Assembly (NCBI GenBank): GCA_021014945.1
Contig: MU266347.1
Coordinates: 141,215 to 205,214 of the forward strand
Direction: 5' to 3'
DNA: 64,000 nt
Origin: Leucogyrophana mollusca
Lineage: Eukaryota > Basidiomycota > Agaricomycetes > Boletales
The notes below the pieces were generated by a model. It saw nothing but the letters and a program-made list of their open reading frames with translations, searched no databases and was not told the DNA's origin. Both the position numbers and the translations under genes were made by a program. This document shows, piece by piece, positions 1 through 8,588 of this stretch (position 1 is its first letter; each line of letters opens with the position of its first letter).

Positions 1-709
1 CGAGAACAACTTGGTGAACCCCGCGTATATGTCGATGTCTCAAGTTCGCCTTCCCATGTCGCAGCATCAATCGGTCTATAATCACAGCCAGTCTGAGGCT
101 GGTGACTACTACCGCGACACGAACCCCCTCAACCCGAATAACTCCAACCCGAACTTCCGTAGTTCGCCCTCCCGGCCGAGCTCCCGCGCTGTCTCTGACT
201 TCAAGGGCCCTCCCAGCCAACGGCAGACAGCGTTCCACACCTCTCAAGAACAGCTGGTGATGGCCGCACCGGGTCCGTATGGCAATCCTGGCATGAACAG
301 TGTGTATGGAATGCCGCCGCCGGACCCGCGCATGACAATGGGCGCAAGCATATACAACCGGTCCATGTCGCCTGCGGTTAGCCTTGGAGGACCGCCACAG
401 CCTGCGTTTGGTGGAATGCGCCCGACGTCGACTTTTTCCATGGCGACTACCGTGTTCACAGGACCGAGTATGAATCCCAACCCATCCGATGAGGAACTTT
501 ACACAGCGCTTCGGAGCTACTTGAGCACGCAGGACTTGATGAGCGTTACCAAGAAGTAAGCACTTGTTAATGTCTGAGGGAAATGTCACTAACCGCTACC
601 TACCAGGACGGCTCGTGAGGCTATGGCAGCGCGCTTCCCAAGAGCGGACTTGACATCACGCAAGGACTTTTTGAACCAGTCGATTGACAACATTCTTTCG
701 CATTCGTAG
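1..709 (+). CDS. Chitin synthase, C-terminal end with DEK_C domain (5' part outside window)
   Basis: Only the last two exons are inside the window (2-555 and 607-709, with an intron gtaag...ccag between them); the reading frame enters from the left edge. About 150 residues are a disordered Ser/Pro/Asn/Met-rich linker. The final ~55 residues form a DEK_C-type helical module: PSDEELYTALRSYLSTQDL before the intron, then TAREAMAARFPRADLTSR and an end in NILSHS. This low-complexity linker plus DEK_C tail is the known C terminus of fungal class V/VII chitin synthases, plasma-membrane enzymes that polymerise GlcNAc and often carry an N-terminal myosin-like motor. The catalytic part cannot be seen here, so the class is inferred from the tail alone. 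The splice restores a Lys codon across the junction. A different DEK-tailed protein is possible but less likely. Confidence 0.8.
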
Positions 710-1050
710 ACATTCATTTGACATTGCATTTTCTCAAGACTATTAGTGTACGGATTCCTTCTGGGACTTATTGACCGTTGTTTCTCGTATCCCGGACTTT
801 CAGCATGTTTACTTACATCTCTACGCATTACTTTTACCTTCGACCTGTTGTTCTGTGAGAACTTTTGTCGTATAGTGGTGGACGAGGACATTGACAGAAT
901 GCACGATGTGATTCATCCAAGGCTGCGGCGCTCTTGTATGTACCGAAAAAAGTAGTCCTCGAAGTTGTCACGAGAAAGTAAGAAGGTACTGTCATAAGTT
1001 ACAAGTTGTCCAACGAGCACAGCAAGGACTCCTGAAGGCTGGACAGGGTA
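710..1050. other. Intergenic, convergent 3' regions
   Basis: The stretch between the chitin synthase stop and the stop of the minus-strand SNARE gene. It should hold the 3' untranslated regions of both convergent genes. Small open frames on both strands look random; I see no RNA gene or repeat. Confidence 0.6.
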
Positions 1051-2078
1051 TCATGTCACACGAATAATTAGAACCATCACCACGAACGCTATGAGCACGG
1101 CAATGATACTCATCACTACTAGGCAAGTTGTGCTCCCACTCTTCCCTCGGAAATCCCGAAGTCGTATCCTCTCGCGTTTCATCACATCGAAGTTACCCTC
1201 AAGTTTCTCCTGCATCTCCTCCACAACAGCCTTATCTTTTCCAAGAGACTCCGCAAAGTGCGCAGCATTTCGTTTGAGCTGGGTTGCCATCAGTGCGAGT
1301 TGCTCAGACAGCTCCTCTTGGAGTGCGCGTGAATTCTGGAGGATCGTTGGAGTGGCAGTGATTTTGGACGACGAGGGAGAGGCAGCGGTCGGCAGGGTAG
1401 AAGGTATCAGCATATTATCCGGGCGCTGTGATGAAGGTAAACTGGTTTGGGAAGAGGGAAGCATATCATGTGCGAGCGGTATGACGGGTGAATCGGAGTC
1501 AGCTTCCGCGGGTAAAAGCGTGGCTTCGATGGACGGAGGTTGGGATATCGCGGAGTCAAGTGCCGGAGCGGGCTTCTGCACAGGTGCAGGTATGGAAGGT
1601 AAGATAGGGCGAGGGCGTTTGGTTTGAGGTGCCGCTCGCTGTAAGGGCATGAAGCGGCGGAAACAAGGAGTGAAACAAAGTGCGAACCTTTTCCACTTCA
1701 GTGACGAAAGTTTCCAGTCGATCCAAAGTGGAGCGCATACGCTGGTAGCGTTGCTCAGATGCCCTACCAAACCCTGGATTAGGCTACCAGCAAGACCGTC
1801 AGTGGTGACACTCACGGCATAGCACTCGAGTCATCCGCCTCGACATTCTTCAATAGAATCCTAGCATGTCGTATTCGCTTCACAGAATTCAGTACTCTCC
1901 ACTCGCAAACTCGGCAACAACTGACCTGGAGGGTTCCCTGTGCTCTGATCCAATCGTTGCGGTTCACGTCCCTGTTGGTGGCCCAATCTTCCTCGGTGAC
2001 AGAGTTCTCTAGCCTCTTCACGAGACGGGGGAGATTTATTTTGTCGTGAATTGACTGCTCGTTATTCAAGAAGCTCAT
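1051..2078 (-). CDS. USE1: Use1-type SNARE protein, ER membrane
   Basis: Four exons on the minus strand: 2078-1926, 1877-1816, 1763-1688 and 1638-1051, with introns of 48, 52 and 49 bases that keep phase, giving about 292 residues. Residues about 1-95 form helices (NLPRLVKRLENSV, then IRHARILLKNVEADD). A Ser/Pro-rich linker follows, then a single SNARE coiled coil (LSEQLALMATQLKRNAAHFAESLGKDK split over its heptads), and a C-terminal membrane anchor (SIIAVLIAFVVMVLIIRV). The centre of the SNARE motif reads GKDK, placing Asp at the ionic zero layer as in yeast and human Use1. The known role is in the ER Q-SNARE complex with Ufe1, Sec20 and Sec22 for Golgi-to-ER retrograde fusion. The tail-anchor topology fits. 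The third junction was chosen because it restores a continuous helix. Confidence 0.85.
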
Positions 2079-2259
2079 GATTGTTCGTTAGACTCTCGGA
2101 GTGCGTCACCTTGCTGCCGTGTTTATTGCATGCTGGGGACATGAGCTGCTCTGCCAATTAGACCACGTGGAATCAACGTGACGCATCCCAAATCTGGAGC
2201 ACTACTAGTGGCGCAGGGCCTTTCACTGGACAGCGACTCATACAGGACTCAGTAACTCG

Positions 2260-3115
2260 ATGGAAGCTGCTAATCAATCCAAAGGAATAAAAGATGCAGA
2301 TGAACCCGCAGGAAAAGATAGCACATTGCTGCACCCGAAGCTCATCCTTGCCTTGTCTGCCGGTTCAGGCGTGTTTGGAACTCTCTAGCCAGTCATTATT
2401 GATCAGGCCCCTTTTCACCCTCGTGACGTTCTGCGCGACGTCTGTCCGTACTTTGCTGGACTCTGTCGTCCACACAGGAGATCGGATCAAGCCAAAATGG
2501 TGAGGCATCGATATGCAATCGTTAAAACTGTCACTGAGTGGCATAATTTCAGTGGTATGAAGACCACAACAGGATTCCAGATTATTACAATGCTCCATTC
2601 AAGCTCGATATCTCCTTGGACGAAGAATGGGCTATCTGGGGTGCTGACAAGTCAGTGTACCTAGAGTCAATCCGTGTCGTACTGACGGTAACCTGGTACG
2701 TGCCAGGTGCGGCTTTCGAAATATTGACGTCTTCCGTGAATTTTGTGCCCTCGGTGATGTCGATCCCTCCACCGGGATTGGATACGTCCCAAACTACTAC
2801 AGGCTAGCGGAAGACTCTTTGGTAGACTTGGGGAACTTAAAGCGGCGAATCAGCGTCGAAGGAGACGTCGATCACGATCACAGGTCAGACTTTGTGGGCC
2901 GTAATAGGTGGTGGATGTGGGGGTCAAGGACGCATGATCTCGTTTTTGAGACGGGCATGAATCCAATGCATCCGGGAAATAATGGTTTCTGTCATTACTT
3001 TGGGCTCGTGGGCCGGAAGGACAAGTCGCTGCAGATGTACAACTTCCTGGTGGACAACGAACGTGATGGTACCACATATATGTCTGAGGTTGCTTTCCGA
3101 CGAGAGTGGATATAG
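2260..3115 (+). CDS. Unrecognised protein gene with an in-frame TAG in exon 1 (possible pseudogene or 36-base intron)
   Basis: Proposed exons are 2260-2499, 2553-2650 and 2707-3115, with good gtgagg and gtcagt introns and a TACTGAC-like branch point in the second. The protein reads MEAANQSKGIKDADEP at its start, a hydrophobic stretch LILALSAGSG, and later WYEDHNRIPDYYNAP, GYVPNYYRLAEDSL and ends VAFRREWI. I do not recognise the family. Exon 1 contains TAG at 2386-2388 in frame. A 36-base intron (2371-2406, gtgttt...gatcag) would remove it and keep phase 0, but that is shorter than any other intron here. So it is either a gene with a very short intron or a copy just broken by a nonsense change; the rest of the frame is intact for about 190 codons. 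A SINE lies immediately 3'. Confidence 0.5.
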
Positions 3116-3146
3116 TTTGTACGCTGCCACTCTTTTTTGCGCCCTC

Positions 3147-3161
3147 AAAGTTGGCGCTGAT
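3147..3161 (+). repeat. Target-site duplication, left copy
   Basis: The 15-mer AAAGTTGGCGCTGAT is repeated exactly at 3589-3603 on the far side of the poly(A) tract. The AAA part of the right copy cannot be separated from the tail, so 12-15 bases are duplicated. Such flanking repeats mark target-primed retrotransposition. Confidence 0.8.
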
Positions 3162-3588
3162 GGGGACAGATGGCTTTGTGGATATGCCTCCAACCCTGGA
3201 GCCGCTTCGGTGGCTGCCGGCCTTATGTTAGAAGGTCGCAGGTTCGAATCCTGCAAAAACCACCAGGGAGTTTTAGTGGGTATTACGTGTTAGTGGAGTC
3301 CCACAGTACCCGCCTAATCCGGCAATGGGTCTGCGTAAAAGCATTTCTTCCTGGAGGATTGTACCTCTATTCTTCGAGTGAAACTCTCGTACAATTTGAC
3401 CGTACTGAAGAGCGGCCGACTTTGTTGGTTGGCGCAGTCGTTGTGTCCCTCAAAAAATTTCGCCCGCATACGGGACTTAACTTACGAGCGTCGAGGAAAC
3501 AACCGGGCGAATTGATCCTAGGCCACATCGATGGCAAGAGCACTCAACGCGCCTAATGATCAACAGAAAAAAAAAAAAAAAAAAAAAA
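3162..3588 (+). mobile_element. SINE-like retroposon, tRNA-derived head and poly(A) tail
   Basis: The element is about 427 bases long between two exact copies of a 15-base duplication. It starts GGGGACAGATGG. A box-A-like segment TGGCTTTGTGG lies at 3171-3181, and a canonical pol III box B, GGTTCGAATCC, at 3241-3251, inside a perfect five-pair T-arm (GCAGG/CCTGC). A sequence resembling an anticodon arm (CCTT-ATGTTAG-AAGG) sits just upstream of it. No full cloverleaf forms, because the expected 5' acceptor partner of AAAAACC is missing, so it is not a working tRNA. The body ends in about 25 A residues (3567-3591). Promoter boxes, tail and target-site duplication together define a SINE. The exact duplication implies a young insertion. 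No coding frame belongs to it. Confidence 0.8.
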
Positions 3589-3603
3589 AAAGTTGGCGCT
3601 GAT
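3589..3603 (+). repeat. Target-site duplication, right copy
   Basis: Exact second copy of the sequence at 3147-3161, directly after the poly(A) tail of the SINE-like element. Confidence 0.8.
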
Positions 3604-4535
3604 TTTTGCACGCTGAACAGTGGTTGACGCGGGCAGAGAGCTATTGCGTGTGTCGGCATCCAACTACAGTGATCAATGTGGCCCCAGCCGCACGCATTGA
3701 CACCCCTTTCGTGCATGGTCCCTGGCGGGCCCGATATCACGGCACTATATCGTATCTGCCACCCGCGTCTCCCTCGGTGTGGTCAAAGCAGCAAAGGCGT
3801 TAAACACATGTTGCCTCGCAAAATGCTGTGCTTAGTCTCGTCGAAATGACGCACACTTGGTCTCCTTAGGGCCGAGGACTAACTAACCAACCTTGAGCAA
3901 GCTTATTCGTAAGTTGCTGGGCTGCCATCATCTCAATGACTGAAATTGCACACGAGCCAGCGAAAAAGCCATGGAATTTGTCCTCGAAACGATGCATTGG
4001 TGTATGGGATGAAGCGCATGGTTAGCAGTTGTGGGTGAGACCCTCTGTTGCTTATTACTCACTTGACGAACAGATGGGTGCCAGGGCTTTCAACTCGAGG
4101 CTACAACGTGATTGAGTCGCGGTAACTCATAGGAAGACCCTTCCACTACTGGGGACATGTTGCTAAATCAGAGGCGGATCACGTATGGACAGTACAATGG
4201 CTATTATCGGCGAGAATCCTGGCTCCAATGGCGTGCAGGGGGCAGGGGGTTGCGCAAGCACTCTTCAGCAGATGTGGCAGGGTGGTCTCGCTGACCACGC
4301 GCCCGTTCTTCATGGCCTCCAAAACAACTCCGAATAGCCGCTTTTGATATGTCTTCTGTGAATCTCCTATTTCTGCCGCATATGGCGCGGTTCCAGGAAC
4401 TTCACATTGATGTGTGGCAAATGAACAGCAGAGAATGCTCAGCGGTCAAATCAATTTGAACTAGCATTCACGCGCCGGCGGCGAGGACTGGAAAGCGAGT
4501 GCAGATGAGGTATTTAAGCCAGCAGCTGGCGTACA
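3604..4535. other. Intergenic, upstream region of the C2-like gene
   Basis: No convincing gene in either strand; open frames are short and of random composition. The last 30 bases before the next start codon contain an AT-rich TATTTAAG motif (about 4511-4518) that could be the core promoter of the gene starting at 4536. Confidence 0.5.
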
Positions 4536-6102
4536 ATGGCTAGCACTATCTTGTTAGCTATGTTCGACGGCGGTATGTTGACGTACTCACCAGTACGTTC
4601 CCCAGCAGAGAGCACACATCGAGAACAAGAGATTTCACCAGCATCTGCTCTGCGTGATGTTGGATCGAGACGAAAAATGACATCGCGGACAGGATCCCCG
4701 ACGTCAGTAAGGCCGCTTCCCACTACGCCAGTTCTCGCCGTTCCAATCTCCCCAAATGGCACAGCTCGATACCCGGCGCCAGACCAACCACGACGGATTT
4801 CGCTTCCACTTCCCGCTATACCCTCGAGCCCACCCCAGGTTCCACCCGCGCCTCGCTCCCCAAGTGCGCCACCCGCTTTAGGTGTACGCCCTCTGCCTCC
4901 TCCCCCGGCACACCAACCTCTTCCGCCTCTTCTTGCAGCCAAGCCACCATCTTCAGTCGACCTTGCAACCTTTTCCCACCTACCCCCACAGTCCCCAATC
5001 ACGGTTGTACGGTGTCCAGCTGTACCTTCTCCGCTGGAGGCACCTCAGCCTGGGGCATTGCGCTCCGGAGAGCCTTCAACCCCTCCAACGGCTGCGAGGT
5101 CCTCTGATGCGGTGTCGCTCATCCCTCCGCTTCAAGGGACCATTCCCTCTTCAGCTTCGCCTCGGCCTTGCCGACCACGTCTCAAACTGATTATGCCTTC
5201 GGAGTCGAGACAACCTTCAAATTCAACACTGCCACCAAATTCACAGCCCTTCCCCACGTCCTCGGGTTCGCATGATTCTGCATCACAATCTCTCGCTTCA
5301 TCTCCAGTCCCCTTCGTGGGAGAGGACCTGGCACGGGTTGCCCAGGACTCGCCCCATATATACCGAGGGAGAGCAAATCAGTCGGTAAACCGGTTCCACG
5401 AGCGACAAACTCTGAGGGATCCATCTGAATATGGAGGAAGCTCGACGTTACAGTCCTCTCGCCCATCGGGGCGGTCGACACAAGGCAAGGTCGCACAGTC
5501 CAACAGCTCACCGTCGCTATTTCCACGAAATCAGCTTCGGAAAGACTCACATAGACGTGTTCGGAATACATCATTCTGTGTGACGATCTCTGGTAAGTTG
5601 ACTGCCCTCGTAGAAGCTCCCGCCTGACGAATGCGACAATAGGAGTGGAGGTAACCGACCTTCCAAGAAAGGGGTCCTTCAGTGTTCAATTCTGTGCCGG
5701 CAGCGACGTTGTTCGGAGAACAAAGCATGTCAAGCTTGATGCGGAGGGTGTAGCCAGATGGGATGAAGCTCTGACTCTCCGTATGTGAGTGCACGCTCCA
5801 TGTACGTGTCACACAAGTTAAAAGGCTGCAAGTGACGAACCGTCATCCATTGAAGTGAGAATTCTCAGGCGTCGCTTCTTTTTTTGGCGCACAGTCCTGT
5901 TGGAAGGGACCCTGCCACTCGATCAGTTCTCTGGAAGCGAGGCCACAGGACGTAAGTGACTTTGGGGAAACATCGAACTTGGCACTAACAGAGCTTGTGC
6001 CGCGCAGCCATTGAGGTCACTTCTTCGAATGCGCCATCGAGTCGCCGAGAGGGGCGGATCAAGTTCAGCTGTACTAGACAACCTCTGGGTGGTTGTACCT
6101 AA
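4536..6102 (+). CDS. Proline-rich disordered protein with C-terminal C2-like domain
   Basis: Exons 4536-5592, 5643-5784, 5833-5951 and 6008-6102 join in phase to give about 470 residues. The first 345 residues are low-complexity Pro/Ser/Arg-rich (for example PALGVRPLPPPPAHQPLPP) and contain PxxP motifs of the kind bound by SH3 domains. The last ~120 residues, spread over four exons, look like a C2 beta-sandwich: FCVTISGVEVTDLPRKGSF, then RWDEALTLRIDEPSS, EVRILRRRFFFWRTVLLEG and LPLDQF. These match the strand pattern of C2 domains, although typical calcium-binding Asp loops are not evident. The function is unknown; a membrane- or scaffold-associated role is only inference. The second junction was set at the GTGAGT at 5785 because it alone keeps the domain open. 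Confidence 0.75.
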
Positions 6103-7611
6103 GCGGATGAGGTATTAGATATTCTATGGCGAGGACAAATCAAATGGTTTCAATCCGATGATGGACACTCTTAACATACTTTATGCACTAAGTTATGATT
6201 ATTGGGATGAAAAGAGATGCACGTACTTTTAATTTAATGCTTCGGGTTCCCATTATGGAATTGAAATGGAAAGTTGTTACATGTAAAGAGAACAAACTTG
6301 TCTGTCAATAGTCCATGAAGTTCTGCAATGCGAGCTCCGCTGATGTAGCATAGTACACGGAACTCACCAGATGAAAGACAGCCGCCATGCTCTAGGTGAT
6401 GGAGCCGTTGGATGACCCGAATGGCGGTGACCTCCTGTACGATGCGCTGAGAAGGCGATCTCGTGGCAGTATCAACAATGTGGGGAGGGCGCGGAGATGA
6501 AACTCATGCGAAACCTGTGTATAGATTATGTCGGTGGATGCTTCGGATGTATCATTACAGATGCATTTACATCCGTGAACCCCTGGAGTCGTTTCTGAGT
6601 TCCAGTGGCATTGACAGGGCCAAACAGTAAATGTCAGGTCAATAGCTTCCCACTGGACAAAGAGCAACGTGGGAGTCGCGGTGACCTCTCTTGGGTTCAA
6701 TCAGCGTCCCCAAACCATCCTTTCGGTGAGATATGTCAACGGACGGACTGAATATACTACGGTGGCGCACCAAAACACTTCTCGCACATCAGCATGGAAA
6801 CTGTCTTGTATTTCCGCTTCGCTCACGAATCCGATATGCTCGGGAAAAGCCTCGCAGTGGTCGCGTCCGGCCATTCGAATACGCGCAACTCGTCATCTCG
6901 TCATCCATTACCTACCGTTCCGCATAGCAAAGGACGAGCGTTCAATCCGTCAATCCTTTGTCAGACGATGATGACAGCTATCATTGGCAAGCGCTTCGGG
7001 TCCGAAGGGAGCGCTAGCAAACGAAGCCACTATAACGCGAACAATTCCCGGCGAGATAAAAATACGTGCACTCGTGGGACGCCATGATTACAATGAAACC
7101 TGGTGATTTTACAGGAGGGCAGGCGATCCGTTGGGTCTAGCGCTTAGCCGGTCTTGGGGTGGCCCGCCACAGGCGCCAGGGCCCAGCAAGTCATCCACAG
7201 TCACCGTTCTCGTGCAAACCGGTGCGGAAAAGTGCAGAAAAGACTTGGAAAAGACTGAGGATGACATGCAGATGACAGTCGGGATGTCACTAAGATCTTA
7301 CAAAGGAAAAAAAGTGCAGGAAAGTACAGCCGAAAGTTTTTTATGGGTGGGTTGACGGCAACAAAGGCCCTGGGCCAACCTTGGGCTGTTCAGGTGGCGA
7401 TGCCGGATGCCGCGTCGGAGTCCCAATAAGACCCGCCTCTGGGAGCACTGCGGCGGGGATGATGACAAGCAACAGCACCTTTCTACTTACCACTACAATC
7501 CAACGCATCATCATCAGCTCCGCCTTCAAATAAAAGCCTCGAAAGTCATCCTCATCGACTGCTAGTCCAAGAATTAGCCTTACAATCAAGCAGGATCTAT
7601 TTCTGCTCATA
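6103..7611. other. Gene-poor interval
   Basis: No gene model could be supported. A minus-strand open frame at 6392-6700 and overlapping plus-strand frames at 6669-7087 lack recognisable domains, and I could not join them into a spliced gene. The 7,450-7,611 end is pyrimidine-rich and presumably holds the promoter and 5' leader of the gene starting at 7612. Confidence 0.5.
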
Positions 7612-8588
7612 ATGCGCCTCTCTATCTTGCCTGTTCTCCTCGCAGGGGCTGGGGCTGGTACGCAATGTTTCACCATTGCAATTGTATCAGATGAGCTGAC
7701 AATATGGATACCAAGTCTACGCTGAGCCCATCCGTGTCATCGCAGATGGAGCATCCAAAACCAACGCCAATATTCGCTTCGGGCATGCCTTGGCAAACGC
7801 TAACGTGAACGGCAACGACGACAGCGTCGGCCGTCTCGTTCGTCCTGCAGTCGTCATGACCACCTCGACCGAAATTAAGAGCGAGGGTCGTCATTTCTGC
7901 GGTGCATCGCTGCGCGAGAAGGCCATACGCATGTCGAACGCATTCCGCCACGCCCTCGGATTGCCGCTTATCGAAACCGGTGATCGTTTTACTTTCAAAG
8001 CAGAGGTGCTGGAAAAATCAGGCTCCAAGGGTCCCATGCATGGTGGTGTTCACATTCTGCCTATGCCTTTCCTGGGTGCTCCAGCGTCGGAGGCGCCCAC
8101 CGCACAGCCGCAAGGGGAGAACGTGGACAGTACCAAAGAGGTTTTAGCTGATGGAAGTGTGGTGCACATCTACCGCCACCACCGCGTTGAGGACCATCGC
8201 CGCATGAAGCACGCGCTCAAGGGTTCGTTTTTGATGCGTATCCATCGTGCTATTATGGCACTGGGACCTTGGGAGGGACGCGCGGTCGCTTTTGTATTGG
8301 GTGAGTTGCGTTTATCGAGCAGAATCTAATATCTTCTGAAACTGACTATAATCAGGATGTGGTATCGGCGTGTTGCTCAGGATGTTCTGGGTCATGGCCG
8401 TCCTCACATACCGCACCATCAGGGGTGAGAGAGACGAAGAAGAGTGCCTCGACCATGAGTATATCATGTTCGAGCAAGATGCCGAGAACATCTTTGTCCC
8501 CCCTCCGGAATACACCGACGAGAAAGTGAGATCTTCCGAGTTCGAGGCCCAGGAGGCTGCAGACGAAGAAATGCAGACACGCGCTTAG
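7612..8588 (+). CDS. Secretory-pathway single-pass membrane protein, unrecognised family
   Basis: Exons 7612-7657, 7716-8300 and 8356-8588 give about 287 residues. The N terminus MRLSILPVLLAGAGAG is a clear signal peptide. A lumenal part follows (VYAEPIRVIADGASKTNAN, a region with FCGASLREKAIRMSNAFRHA, and a His-rich run IYRHHRVEDHRRMKHALKG). Near residues 215-240 a hydrophobic span AVAFVLGCGIGVLLRMFWVM crosses the membrane. The cytosolic tail is acidic (RGERDEEECLDHEYIMFEQD). This is a type I membrane topology. I do not recognise a family; the pattern suggests a lineage-specific protein. Clean introns with a good branch site and uniform coding quality support a real gene. Confidence 0.75.

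Noticed and set aside
3180..3262. A functional tRNA (T-arm and anticodon-like arm near 3220-3260)
   Set aside because: The T-arm is perfect, but there is no matching 5' acceptor strand and no proper D-arm. The flanking duplication and poly(A) tail show it is the head of a SINE.
3567..3591. Poly(A) tract as an independent simple repeat
   Set aside because: Its position between the SINE body and the right duplication explains it as a retroposon tail.
6392..7087. Overlapping frames on both strands that might form a spliced gene
   Set aside because: Several intron choices were tried by eye and none produced a coherent protein or known motif.
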